Positions 16,974 through 25,506 are shown, numbered from the stretch's first letter. The stretch: DNA of 64,000 bases from Lacrimispora amygdalina (GCF_003432035.1 NZ_QOHO01000031.1:1-64000), one strand, 5' to 3'. Notes: generated by a model from the sequence alone, not told the origin. Numbers and translations: made by a program.

Positions 16974-18341
16974 TTACTTTACCTCCTGTGTGAAAATAGA
17001 TGGATCACCGGCGCGCTCCGTCAAATGTCCGTCTTCCATGATCCCAAGTTCTTCCATACGCTTTTCAAATTCCTCCATGGGGCGTTTTCCGCTTGTTTCC
17101 CGAAATGCTGCGGCATCATGATAGCTGGAGGACTGATACATCAGCATAATGTCATTCCCGGCCGGTATTCCCATCACATAATTGACACCTGCACTGGCAA
17201 GGAGAACGCCTAAATTTTCCAGGTCATTCTGACTGGCCTTCATATGATTAGTATAGCAGACATCACAGCCCATAGGGATTCCGGTCAGCTTTCCCATAAA
17301 ATGATCTTCCAGTCCGGCCCGGATTACCTGGGCTCCGTCATATAAGTACTCCGGTCCGATAAATCCCACCACGGTATTGACACAGTAAGGGTGGTAGCGC
17401 TTTGCAAATCCATAGCACCGTGCTTCCATCACCAGCTGGTCCGCATCATGATGGCCTTCAGAGGAAAGTTCCGAGCCCTGACCGGTTTCAAAATACATGA
17501 AATTCGGGCCTTTGGAGCTTCTTTTTTCCTTCATCAGTTCATACGCCTCATCCATTAAAGCTGTGCTGATTCCGAACGCGGTATTGGAGATCTGTGATCC
17601 GGCAATGGATTGGAACATTAAATCCATGGGACTGCCTTTTTTTAAAGCTTCCATCTGTGTGGTAACGTGGGAAAGAACGCAGTTTTGGGTGGGAATCTGC
17701 CATTTATCCATAAAATCACGGAACGCCCGGAGTATTTTATCCGTTTGTTCCACCGTATCTATGGCGGGGTTTAAACCAATCAATGCATCACCGTTTGCAT
17801 AGGAAATCCCCTCAAATACAGATGCCATTACACCTTCAAAGCTGTCGGTGGGATGATTGGGCTGCAGCCTGGAAGCAAGAGTTCCAGGCAGACCGATTGT
17901 CGTATTGCAGGTAGCAGGAACAATCAGCTTTTTTGAAGCCACAATGATATCCAGATTGCTCATTAATTTTGTTACACCAGCAATCACCTCAGCGGTGAGA
18001 CCATCCCGGATCTCTTCAATGGCAGCGGCAGGAGAAGCCAGTATAAATTCCCTCAGTTCTCCCAGAGTTATGGATTTGATTCTTTTATAAGCTTCCTCAT
18101 CCACACCATCCTGAATGACTCTTGTGACTTCATCTGACTCATAATCAACAACCGGATGGTTGCGTAAATCGGAAACGGTTAAATCGGCAAGAACCACTTT
18201 GGCTGCAATACGTTCTGCCGCATCTGCAGCTGCAATTCCAGCCAGTGTATCGCCGGATTTCTCTTCATTTGCCTTTGCAAGGACTTCCTTCACTGAGCAA
18301 AATTCGTAGGTTTTTCCGAATAATCTTGTTTTTAACTTCAC
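16974..18341 (-). CDS. eutB: Ethanolamine ammonia-lyase large subunit
   Basis: A 455-residue TIM-barrel subunit holding the B12 and substrate site of ethanolamine ammonia-lyase. It matches the usual length (about 453). Characteristic stretches are FGKTYEFCSVKEVLAKANEE at the start, LPGTLASRLQPNHPTDS, FETGQGSELSSEGHHDADQ and GIPAGNDIMLMYQSSSYHD. It lies immediately upstream of eutC and 12 bases after the permease gene. The enzyme needs adenosylcobalamin; no B12 synthesis genes are in the window. Confidence 0.97.
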   Translation of the reverse strand: MKLKTRLFGKTYEFCSVKEVLAKANEEKSGDTLAGIAAADAAERIAAKVVLADLTVSDLRNHPVVDYESDEVTRVIQDGVDEEAYKRIKSITLGELREFILASPAAAIEEIRDGLTAEVIAGVTKLMSNLDIIVASKKLIVPATCNTTIGLPGTLASRLQPNHPTDSFEGVMASVFEGISYANGDALIGLNPAIDTVEQTDKILRAFRDFMDKWQIPTQNCVLSHVTTQMEALKKGSPMDLMFQSIAGSQISNTAFGISTALMDEAYELMKEKRSSKGPNFMYFETGQGSELSSEGHHDADQLVMEARCYGFAKRYHPYCVNTVVGFIGPEYLYDGAQVIRAGLEDHFMGKLTGIPMGCDVCYTNHMKASQNDLENLGVLLASAGVNYVMGIPAGNDIMLMYQSSSYHDAAAFRETSGKRPMEEFEKRMEELGIMEDGHLTERAGDPSIFTQEVK

Positions 18342-18353
18342 GTTTCCAGCCTC

Positions 18354-19682
18354 CTATGCTTCCAATTCCTTTTCTGCAGTTGAAAAATCATTTGCAAAAA
18401 GTCTTTCTTTTACAAGATAATAAAGAACGGCTGCTGCATAAACAATGGCTGCCAGGAACAGAAGTGATGCCTGGGAAACCACAAGCGCAACTACTACAAC
18501 TGCACAGGTAACTGCTGCAATGGCTGGAATGAGTGCTGACTTTAACCGGTAGGGGCGTGCCAGCTCCGGCTCTTTTTTTCTGAGAACAAACCAGGAGGCG
18601 ATGGATAAAACTGCCATTACAGACGATCCGATGCAGGAGAATACAACCAGACTGCCTACGTTTCCGGTAATTACAAAAAACAGACCGATCAGGCTGGTGC
18701 TCACAAGAGCAAAGACGGGAGTACCATTTTTATCCAGGTTTGAAAGTGCTTTGGGGAGATAACCGCTTCTGGACATGGCATATGCCTGTCTGGAGTATCC
18801 GATCATAATTCCATGAAGACTGGCCGCCAGACCGAATAATCCAAAAAAGCCGACCAGTTTAACCAGGAATGAATTCTCTCCATAGACTTTTGATAAAATT
18901 GCGGGAAGAGGGTTATCCGTAGATGCAACTGCTGACAAATCGGAAGCAGAGTTCCCGGCAGTAACGAAAAGAACAGCAACTGCCATAACAACCAGGGCCC
19001 CGATGCCTGAAACAAAAGCCTTTGGTATGTCTTTTTGAGGATTTTTGCATTCCTCTGCGCCCATTGCTCCCGATTCCACAGCCAGATAAAACCAGACCAC
19101 AAAGGGAATGGCCGCAAATATGCCATGCATGCCGTTCATGGAAGCACCGGAAGAGAATAAGCCATGTACATCTACGGTCGGAATTCCAACTACAAAATAA
19201 ACAGCCACACCAAGAATCGCAAATACAGTAACAATCACACTGACAATCGCCGCTGATTCAATTCCCCGCATATTAATAAATACGAAGATACAGAAAGCTG
19301 TAATCGCAGCAATATTCGCAGGAATAACAGGAAATAGTCCGTGAACATAAGCGCCGATGGAAAGTGCGATTCCTGGCGTTGCAAAGATATACTCTAAAAG
19401 AATTGAGAAGCCTGCAATAAAACCTGCAAACTTACCGAATGATTTTTCTGCATATGCCGTAGGACCGGCTGCGGATGGAATGGCGGTTGCCAGCTCAGAG
19501 TAACAAAATACAAAGGAAACATAAAAAAGAGTGACAATGAAAGCAGCAATTAAGGCTCCTGTAAAATTAGTTTTTTCGAACAGATAATTCCATCCAAAAT
19601 ACATACCGGATACAACTGCACCAACGATAATTGCCCACAGCTTAACAGGTGTAAGAGCTTTGTTCAAATTTTTTTCTTCCAT
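18354..19682 (-). CDS. eat: Ethanolamine permease (APC family)
   Basis: A 442-residue amino acid/polyamine-type transporter with about 12 hydrophobic segments. Landmarks include NLNKALTPVKLWAIIVGAVV, GMYFGWNYLFEKTNFTGAL and VWFYLAVESGAMGAEECKNP, which are typical of the Eat ethanolamine permease. The frame opens at 19706, but the ATG at 19682 has AGGAGG eight bases upstream. It lies between eutA and eutB, so it should bring in ethanolamine for the lyase. It may instead exchange related small amines. Confidence 0.9.
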   Translation of the reverse strand: MEEKNLNKALTPVKLWAIIVGAVVSGMYFGWNYLFEKTNFTGALIAAFIVTLFYVSFVFCYSELATAIPSAAGPTAYAEKSFGKFAGFIAGFSILLEYIFATPGIALSIGAYVHGLFPVIPANIAAITAFCIFVFINMRGIESAAIVSVIVTVFAILGVAVYFVVGIPTVDVHGLFSSGASMNGMHGIFAAIPFVVWFYLAVESGAMGAEECKNPQKDIPKAFVSGIGALVVMAVAVLFVTAGNSASDLSAVASTDNPLPAILSKVYGENSFLVKLVGFFGLFGLAASLHGIMIGYSRQAYAMSRSGYLPKALSNLDKNGTPVFALVSTSLIGLFFVITGNVGSLVVFSCIGSSVMAVLSIASWFVLRKKEPELARPYRLKSALIPAIAAVTCAVVVVALVVSQASLLFLAAIVYAAAVLYYLVKERLFANDFSTAEKELEA

Positions 19683-19719
19683 AATGGAATCCTCCTGATT
19701 TTTCATGTTTTATTTTTTT

Positions 19720-19747
19720 AATCCTGATTTTCCTTTTCATCAGGATT
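19720..19747 (-). other. Intercistronic hairpin between eutA and eat
   Basis: A perfect 9-bp stem, AATCCTGAT...ATCAGGATT, around 10 bases overlaps the eutA stop codon. On the minus strand it is followed by A-rich, not T-rich, sequence, so it is not a terminator. It may mark an RNA-processing or stability boundary. Confidence 0.5.
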
Positions 19748-21134
19748 GATACACTAACGTTTTAATAATGACGGGAACAGCGCTTCCAACAGGGGAACCG
19801 ATATCAATGTAATCACCATTTTCAATCGTTAACTGATCCAGACAGATAACGGGTTTGCCACAGGATGTATGAATCCGGATCATCTGACTCAGTGCTTTTG
19901 CAAAGTCTTCTTTTAAAAGTACAATCACCGGACTTTTTAATCCCTCATAAAGTCTTGCGATCTGACCGGCAAGAATTTTCAGTTCCCCGTATCCGGGACT
20001 TTTTCTGCCCTCAATACTCACTGCAAGAACATCTTCCTCATAAAGCTCCATAAGAGGTCTGGTACTTCTAAATACATCTTCCCACTGGTCAAAAGCCGCC
20101 GGGCATTTTACTATGGGAATATTGCGTATGGGTAAAATGGATTCGTCAACCCCAACCGTACTTCCGCTGACTGACAGAGAGTGGCTTCCGGCTCCGATCA
20201 CGGTTGCATTTATTTTTTCTTCCGGAATAATAAGCCTGCTGCGAAATGGGGAAAGGGCCTGGGTTAATTTGTATCCCAAAAGAGGACCGATGTCTCCGTA
20301 CTGGAACCATTGTTCCTGGTGTGCACTTTCGTTTAATGATCCCACATATTCGCCCACTCCGCCGGATACGGATATGAAATCAATATCTTCCGGAACTGTA
20401 AAATCAGTGATGTATAAGGGGAGGGTATCCTCACTCATTTCACGCAGCCCAAGTGCCTGAAGACAGCAGTCTGCCAGATAACCGCAGAAACGTTCCAGTA
20501 CTTCGATATCTGCGCTTTCTCCCTGCCTGATGGAAATTTGGTTTTTCTCAAGAATATGGAGGATCCGCTCTGAAATATAGGTTACGTTGTGAGAACCATC
20601 CAGTCTGATCAGCCTGCCCCCGATGTCCATTGCAAATGAATCCGTACAGTCGCCGCTGTCAAATACTGCGGCATTTAAAGTTCCCCCGCCAATATCCAGG
20701 TTGATGATTTTTTTGCTCCGTTTTTTTGATTCCCCGCTGATTCCGGCTCCCTTTCCGGCTAAAACCGATTCCAGCTTCGGACCTGCAGTAGCAACAACAA
20801 AATCCCCCAGGTATTCTGATAACCAGATGTTTACCTGCCTGGCATTGTCTTTTCTCGCTGTTTCTCCTGTTATGATGACTGCACCGGTTTCTATTTTTTC
20901 CTTTCCGATTCCGCTTTCTTTGAAGGCCTCTTTAACCCGCTCCCGTATCTGTTCAAAATCGATAATATCCTTAGAAACAAACGGTGTGAAGATCACCGGA
21001 CTGCGATAGACCACTTCAGTCTCATCGATTTCAGTGGCGGGCAGCAAAGAAGGCCCAAGCCTGGTGGAGATTTTAATATTGCTGATAATAATTTCCGTTG
21101 TGCTGGTTCCTATATCCACGCCGATGCTGTACAA
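19740..21134 (-). CDS. eutA: Ethanolamine ammonia-lyase reactivating factor EutA
   Basis: A 464-residue ASKHA-fold ATPase that swaps damaged cobalamin out of inactivated ethanolamine ammonia-lyase. The ATPase phosphate-1 motif GVDIGTSTTEIIIS stands at the N-terminus, with INLDIGGGTLNAAVFD further on and FISVSGGVGEYVG in the middle. An ATG at 21161 is in frame, but the TTG at 21134 has AAGGAGG seven bases upstream and gives the correct N-terminus (MYSIGVDIGT). It is the first gene of the eut operon, after a leader terminator. Confidence 0.93.
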   Translation of the reverse strand: MYSIGVDIGTSTTEIIISNIKISTRLGPSLLPATEIDETEVVYRSPVIFTPFVSKDIIDFEQIRERVKEAFKESGIGKEKIETGAVIITGETARKDNARQVNIWLSEYLGDFVVATAGPKLESVLAGKGAGISGESKKRSKKIINLDIGGGTLNAAVFDSGDCTDSFAMDIGGRLIRLDGSHNVTYISERILHILEKNQISIRQGESADIEVLERFCGYLADCCLQALGLREMSEDTLPLYITDFTVPEDIDFISVSGGVGEYVGSLNESAHQEQWFQYGDIGPLLGYKLTQALSPFRSRLIIPEEKINATVIGAGSHSLSVSGSTVGVDESILPIRNIPIVKCPAAFDQWEDVFRSTRPLMELYEEDVLAVSIEGRKSPGYGELKILAGQIARLYEGLKSPVIVLLKEDFAKALSQMIRIHTSCGKPVICLDQLTIENGDYIDIGSPVGSAVPVIIKTLVYQS

Positions 21135-21176
21135 CCATATACCTCCTTCCGGCAGCTTCAAAAACGAAAGAGCAAA

Positions 21177-21223
21177 TAAAAAAGACGAAGGAAATTTCCA
21201 GCAGGAAACGTCTTCGTCTTTTT
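21177..21223 (-). terminator. Leader terminator (attenuator) of the eut operon
   Basis: AAAGACGAAG (21181-21190) pairs with CTTCGTCTTT (21212-21221), with an inner TTTCC-AGCA-GGAAA stem-loop. On the minus strand a run TTTTTTATTT follows. It lies between the promoter at 21255-21283 and the eutA ribosome binding site near 21141, so RNA polymerase must read through it to express the operon. Known eut leaders in other Firmicutes are controlled by ANTAR antiterminators (EutV); no such gene is in this window. Confidence 0.75.
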
Positions 21224-21234
21224 GACCTCGTATG

Positions 21235-21252
21235 AAGTTAATATATTAACAA
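21235..21252 (-). promoter_or_regulatory. Rex-like operator at the eut transcription start
   Basis: On the minus strand the sequence is TTGTTAATATATTAACTT, matching 12 of 14 defined positions of the clostridial Rex consensus TTGTTAA-N4-TTAACAA. It contains a perfect 14-bp palindrome (21237-21250). It begins a few bases downstream of the -10 element and covers the expected start, a repressing position. Confidence 0.5.
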
Positions 21253-21254
21253 TT

Positions 21255-21283
21255 AATATAAGGACTTTGATTGCGTTTGTCAA
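21255..21283 (-). promoter_or_regulatory. Sigma-A promoter of the eut operon
   Basis: On the minus strand TTGACA (21283-21278), a 17-base spacer and TATATT (21260-21255). The start would lie near 21248, giving a leader of about 110 bases before eutA. Confidence 0.8.
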
Positions 21284-21358
21284 CAGTAAAATGAAAAAGA
21301 TAATTCCGCCATCAGATATACCCTCGGAACAGGATAAAATATATTGTGCAATATGTAC

Positions 21359-21372
21359 ATGACAATTGTCAT
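21359..21372. promoter_or_regulatory. Perfect palindrome upstream of the sugar kinase promoter
   Basis: ATGACAATTGTCAT is a perfect 14-bp palindrome about 38 bases upstream of the -35 element at 21410. An imperfect dyad ATATTG-TG-CAATAT (21341-21354) lies just before it. The position suggests an activator or upstream repressor site. Regulator unknown. Confidence 0.4.
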
Positions 21373-21409
21373 ATAGCCAATACCAATAGTGATATATGCA
21401 TAAATATTA

Positions 21410-21437
21410 TTGACTTTCCTCACACGGTTGCTATGAT
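21410..21437 (+). promoter_or_regulatory. Promoter of the kinase-aldolase-isomerase operon
   Basis: TTGACT (21410-21415), a 16-base spacer and TATGAT (21432-21437), 24 bases before the kinase ATG. Confidence 0.65.
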
Positions 21438-21460
21438 GAAGGCAGAGAGGGGGAATTAAT

Positions 21461-22597
21461 ATGCCAGATGAGAAGGGAAATAGAAAAATAATTGTTGCCG
21501 GACACATTTCCCTGGATATTACACCGGTTTTTAATAGCAGTGACGGAAAGAAAATTCTTAAATCCTTCCGGCCCGGAAAACTCCTGGAGGCAGGAAAGGC
21601 CAACGTATGCGGAGGCGGAGCGGTTTTTAACACGGGGCTGGGGCTGCATGCGCTGGGTGCAGATGTTCTTTTAATGGCAAACACAGGGGATGATGATTTC
21701 GGACGGATTCTGAAAGGAAAGATACAGGAAAGAGGGTGTGAAAGCTGTATCACAGTTTTGCCGGGAGAAGACACCTCCTACACAATTGTCCTTGCGCCAA
21801 AAGGTGTCGACCGCTTATTTCTTCATAATCCCGGATGTAATAACACCTTTGGCTTTGAGCATGTGAATCTGAAAAAAGCAGAAAAAGCTGCCCATTTTCA
21901 TTTCGGTTATCCTACACTGATGAAGCGGTTTTACCAAAATGACGGAATGGAATTAAAAGAACTTTTCTGCCGCATCAAAGAGCTTGGGCTTACCACTTCT
22001 CTGGATCTGGCGGCAGTGGATCCGGACTCTGAAGCAGCAAACTGCCGCTGGGACCGGATTCTTGGCTCTGTGCTTCCCTATGTGGACTTTTTTGTTCCAA
22101 GTATCGAAGAACTGGGGTTTTTACTGGACCGTCCCCTCTATGAGAAATGGCAGGAGCTTGCAGATGGTGATGATATTACCACGGTTCTCTCTTTAAAGAG
22201 AGACGTGGAAACCATTGCAAATTACGCTCTGCAGCTGGGTGCAAAAGCGGTGCTTTTAAAATGCGGAGCGGCCGGGATGTATTTAAAAACCGCCTCAAAA
22301 CCGGCGTTTGTAAATGGACCGGACTTCTTAAAGGAATGGGGGGAGATTTCTTACTTCCAGAACAGCTTCCTCCCCGACCGCATTCTGTCTGCCACCGGAG
22401 CAGGAGATACCAGTATCGCTGCGTTTATAAAGGCCATGCTGGAAGAACGCAGCCCTGAAGAATGTGTAAAGCTTGCTGCTGCAACAGGTGCCTCCTGTGT
22501 GACTGCCTATGATACAGTAAGCGGCCTGCTGCCATTTGAAACGTTAGAACAAAAAATAAAAATTGGGTGGGAAGAGCAAAGGCGGATCCTGCCATAA
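21461..22597 (+). CDS. PfkB-family carbohydrate kinase
   Basis: A 378-residue ribokinase-fold kinase. The N-terminal PfkB signature region reads CGGGAVFNTGLGLHALGADV, and the C-terminal signature with the catalytic Asp is LSATGAGDTSIAAFIKAML. It phosphorylates a sugar or sugar derivative with ATP in the cytoplasm. The next genes are an aldolase and a lyxose-type isomerase, so a ketose 1-phosphorylation (for example D-xylulose or D-fructose) would make sense, but the family alone does not fix the substrate. GAGGGGGAATTA lies before the ATG. It is about 60-70 residues longer than ribokinase. Confidence 0.85.
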   Translation: MPDEKGNRKIIVAGHISLDITPVFNSSDGKKILKSFRPGKLLEAGKANVCGGGAVFNTGLGLHALGADVLLMANTGDDDFGRILKGKIQERGCESCITVLPGEDTSYTIVLAPKGVDRLFLHNPGCNNTFGFEHVNLKKAEKAAHFHFGYPTLMKRFYQNDGMELKELFCRIKELGLTTSLDLAAVDPDSEAANCRWDRILGSVLPYVDFFVPSIEELGFLLDRPLYEKWQELADGDDITTVLSLKRDVETIANYALQLGAKAVLLKCGAAGMYLKTASKPAFVNGPDFLKEWGEISYFQNSFLPDRILSATGAGDTSIAAFIKAMLEERSPEECVKLAAATGASCVTAYDTVSGLLPFETLEQKIKIGWEEQRRILP

Positions 22598-22616
22598 AAA
22601 GAAGGAGGAATTACAT

Positions 22617-23489
22617 ATGCTGATCACTATGAAATCAATTCTCAAACTGGCGGAGGCCAGAAAAATTGCCGCAGGTGCTTTTAATATCACCTCTCTGGAG
22701 GGAATCCAGGCGGTACTGGGGGCCGCAGAAGAAGCCGGGCAGCCTGTCATTCTTCAGTTTGCGCCAGTTCATGAAACAATTATTCCCTTGTCGGTAATTG
22801 GGCCCATCATGGTTATGATGGCGGAAAATGCGGCTGTTCCCGTAGCTGTCCACTTAGATCACGGAGATGATTTTAAGGTATTAAAGCAGGCTTTAGACAT
22901 GGGATTTACCTCAGTTATGTACGATGGGTCCGCCCTTCCTTTTGAGGAAAATACGGCAGGCACTAAAATTGCGGTGGAGCTGGCAGGAGCCTATGGTGCT
23001 TCCGTTGAAGGAGAGATTGGGGCTATGGGAAGAGAGGAATTTTTAAGCGTGGGAGAAGGAGAAGGAAATGAAGCATCCGAAAGCTGCTACACAGACCCGG
23101 ATCAGGCAGAAACCTTTGTTGCAGCCACAGGAATTGACGCCTTAGCCTGTTCTTTTGGCACCGTACACGGCCTTTATCTGAAAAAACCCAATCTGGACCT
23201 GGAGCGGATCAGCCGCATTCGGAAAAAAGTGGATCTTCCCATTGTCATGCACGGAGGTTCCGGAATCAGCGACGAAGATTTCCGTCAGTGCATTAACCGG
23301 GGAGTCCGTAAGATCAATTATTATACCTATCTGGCAAAAGCCGGCGGCATGTTTGTGAAGGAAAAATCCGCAAAAGCAGATGATATCATATTTTACCACG
23401 ATGTAACAATGTGGGGAGTGGAAGCAATGAAAAAAGACGTGCTTCATACGATTAGGGTATTCTCTGGTATAGAACAGAAAGAGGGCTGA
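22617..23489 (+). CDS. Class II (zinc) ketose-bisphosphate-type aldolase
   Basis: A 290-residue TIM-barrel aldolase of the FbaA/GatY family. Zinc and catalytic motifs are VHLDHGDDF (Asp and His), VEGEIGAMG, FGTVHGLYLKKP (His) and MHGGSGISDED (His). It cleaves a ketose phosphate to dihydroxyacetone phosphate and an aldehyde. The frame opens further upstream, but the ATG at 22617 has AAGGAGG eight bases before it. It lies 19 bases after the kinase and 5 before the isomerase. It could be a tagatose or fructose bisphosphate aldolase, or an aldolase acting on a ketose 1-phosphate. Confidence 0.88.
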   Translation: MLITMKSILKLAEARKIAAGAFNITSLEGIQAVLGAAEEAGQPVILQFAPVHETIIPLSVIGPIMVMMAENAAVPVAVHLDHGDDFKVLKQALDMGFTSVMYDGSALPFEENTAGTKIAVELAGAYGASVEGEIGAMGREEFLSVGEGEGNEASESCYTDPDQAETFVAATGIDALACSFGTVHGLYLKKPNLDLERISRIRKKVDLPIVMHGGSGISDEDFRQCINRGVRKINYYTYLAKAGGMFVKEKSAKADDIIFYHDVTMWGVEAMKKDVLHTIRVFSGIEQKEG

Positions 23490-23494
23490 AAACT

Positions 23495-24175
23495 ATGAAA
23501 CGTTCTGAAATCAACAAAGCTTTAAAGGATATGGAACATATGGTTGAGGCTTGCGGATTTTACCTTCCGCCATTTTGCAGCTTCACTCCGGAGGAATGGA
23601 GGAAAAAAGGCCATGATTACGATGAGATCCGTGACAATATGCTTGGGTGGGATATTACAGATTTCGGACTTGGAGATTTTGACCGGACCGGATTTTCTCT
23701 CATTACTCTTCGAAACGGAAATGTAAATCAAGCAAAATATACGAAAACCTATGCAGAAAAGCTGCTATTCTTAAAAGAAGGGCAGTCAGCCGCCATGCAT
23801 TTTCACTGGAAGAAGATGGAGGATATTATAAACAGAGGGGGTGGAAACGTCCTGATCCGCGTTTATGAATCCACTGCAGATGGGAGTTTTTCTGATTCGG
23901 ATGTGACGGTAAGCAGTGATGGAAGAAGTTATAACGTGCCTGCAGGCACAGTTGTAAAGCTGCAGCCAGGAGAGAGTATTACCATCTATCCTTATCTCTA
24001 CCATGATTTCAAAGTGGAGCCCCATACCGGACCAGTACTGCTTGGTGAAGTTTCCATGTGCAACGACGATAAAGAAGACAACCGCTTTTTTAAGCCAATC
24101 GGCCGTTTCCCTCAAATTGAAGAAGACGAACCCCCATACCGCCTTCTTTGCAATGAATATCCCAAGGCAGAGTGA
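23495..24175 (+). CDS. D-lyxose/D-mannose-type ketol-isomerase
   Basis: A 226-residue cupin-fold protein of the D-lyxose isomerase family, interconverting D-lyxose with D-xylulose (and often D-mannose with D-fructose). Metal ligands of the cupin are visible in SAAMHFHWKKMEDI and later in LYHDFKVEP. The family stretch MLGWDITDFGLGDF is present. It ends a three-gene set with kinase and aldolase, suggesting aldose to ketose to ketose phosphate to DHAP. An importer gene follows 180 bases later. Exact sugar not determined. Confidence 0.85.
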   Translation: MKRSEINKALKDMEHMVEACGFYLPPFCSFTPEEWRKKGHDYDEIRDNMLGWDITDFGLGDFDRTGFSLITLRNGNVNQAKYTKTYAEKLLFLKEGQSAAMHFHWKKMEDIINRGGGNVLIRVYESTADGSFSDSDVTVSSDGRSYNVPAGTVVKLQPGESITIYPYLYHDFKVEPHTGPVLLGEVSMCNDDKEDNRFFKPIGRFPQIEEDEPPYRLLCNEYPKAE

Positions 24176-24245
24176 TTGTGCATTGTGATGAAAATTCAGG
24201 CCGGGACAATCCCGATTCGTCAAATACAGCAAATTAAATATGACA

Positions 24246-24270
24246 AATGTAATTAAAAACTAATTACATT
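24246..24270. promoter_or_regulatory. 10-bp inverted repeat upstream of the importer operon
   Basis: AATGTAATTA and TAATTACATT are perfect arms around AAAAC. No T-run follows, so it is an operator candidate rather than a terminator. The half-site recurs as ATGTAATTACAT at 43255-43266, and a related AATTACAATGTG stands at 35433-35444, before another importer. Confidence 0.45.
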
Positions 24271-24354
24271 GTGCACATGTTTTAAATTAAATGGAGTGAT
24301 ATGATGTTTATGCAGCATATAACACAATTATATAATGTATAAGGAGGACTTACC

Positions 24355-25461
24355 ATGAAAAAAAGCACAAAAAAGCTTGTCGCAATTCTGATGTGTGCAG
24401 CGCTTGCCGGAATGTCTGTGGCAGGCTGCAGCAATGGGGAACCAGAAACAAAGGCGCCGGAGACAACAAAAGCCGCTGAGGAAACAAAAGCAGAGACAAA
24501 AGCGGAAACGAAGGCTGAAGCAAAAACAGAAACAACGGCTGCAGCAAAATCCGAATCTGCCGTAAACATGGCAGATGCCAATGTAAAAAAGAAAGATCCA
24601 AGCAAGCACTATAAATTCGGATATACCTGCATGGACGGAACAAACCCATTCTTTGTTACAATTGAAAAGACCATGCGTGAAATGATTGAAGCCCAGGGAG
24701 ATGAACTGGTTTCTGTGGATCCGGCCAATGATGTAACACTTCAGATCACCCAGGTTGAGGATCTGGTTTCACAGAAAATCGATGCCATGTTTATGAATCC
24801 TGCGGAAGCAGAAGGAATCCTTCCGGCACTGGACCAGTTAAAAGAAGCAAAGATACCTACTGTAGGATTTGATACGGAAGTGGCTGACATGTCCTACCTG
24901 ATCTCTTATACGGGTTCTGATAACTACAATGCCGGATTCGTATGCGGAGAAGATTTAGTAAAGAAATGTCCAAATGGCGGAGACATCATTGTTCTTGATT
25001 CCCCTACCATGAATTCTGTGACTGACAGAACCAACGGATTTTTGGATGCCATTAAAAATCACAACTTCAACATCGTTGCCCAGCAGGATGCAAAAGGAAA
25101 TTTAGAGGTTTCCATGGGAATTGCAGAAGATTTACTTCAGGCTCACGGTAATGTAGTTGCCATATTCGGAGGCAATGATCCCACAGCTTTAGGAGCACTG
25201 GCAGCTGCCAATGCAGCAGGAATCAAAGACTGCAAAATCTACGGCGTAGACGGTTCTCCGGATATCAAGGCAGAAATGGCTTCCGGCACTTCCCTCATTG
25301 AAGGAAGCGGCGCACAGTCACCGGTTAAGATCGCACGGTCTGCAGTCAATATCATGTACTCTTACTTAAACGGGGAAGAAGTCGCTGACCGGTATCCGGT
25401 AGAAACATTCCTGATTACATCTGACAATGTAAAGGATTATGGCACAGACGGCTGGCAGTAA
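24355..25461 (+). CDS. Sugar-binding lipoprotein (RbsB-type)
   Basis: A 368-residue periplasmic-binding family 4 protein that delivers a sugar to the RbsA/RbsC-type importer downstream. It has a signal sequence ending in the lipobox SVAGC (Cys24 or thereabouts), then a repetitive Thr/Glu/Lys/Ala linker (about residues 30-70), then the binding domain starting YKFGYTCMDGTNPFF. The C-terminus ends TDGWQ. GGAGG precedes the ATG. It is followed by a partial terminator at 25507, which would let the binding protein be made in excess. It is clearly paralogous to the protein at 28144. Confidence 0.92.
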   Translation: MKKSTKKLVAILMCAALAGMSVAGCSNGEPETKAPETTKAAEETKAETKAETKAEAKTETTAAAKSESAVNMADANVKKKDPSKHYKFGYTCMDGTNPFFVTIEKTMREMIEAQGDELVSVDPANDVTLQITQVEDLVSQKIDAMFMNPAEAEGILPALDQLKEAKIPTVGFDTEVADMSYLISYTGSDNYNAGFVCGEDLVKKCPNGGDIIVLDSPTMNSVTDRTNGFLDAIKNHNFNIVAQQDAKGNLEVSMGIAEDLLQAHGNVVAIFGGNDPTALGALAAANAAGIKDCKIYGVDGSPDIKAEMASGTSLIEGSGAQSPVKIARSAVNIMYSYLNGEEVADRYPVETFLITSDNVKDYGTDGWQ

Positions 25462-25506
25462 TGAAAGATAAGAGGAACCATGCCTCCTGGAGCAAGCATG
25501 CTGCAT

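Noticed and set aside
19720-19747. Terminator between eutA and eat
   Set aside because: The stem is perfect but no T-run follows on the minus strand; likely a processing or stability element.
21135-21460. Cobalamin riboswitch for the eut operon
   Set aside because: No B12-box or other cobalamin riboswitch core can be seen; the leader holds only a hairpin terminator and promoter.
24430-24560. Repetitive stretch that might be a tandem repeat or CRISPR-like array, with long minus-strand open frames
   Set aside because: It encodes the low-complexity Thr/Glu/Lys/Ala linker of the binding lipoprotein; the opposite frames are shadows of that composition.
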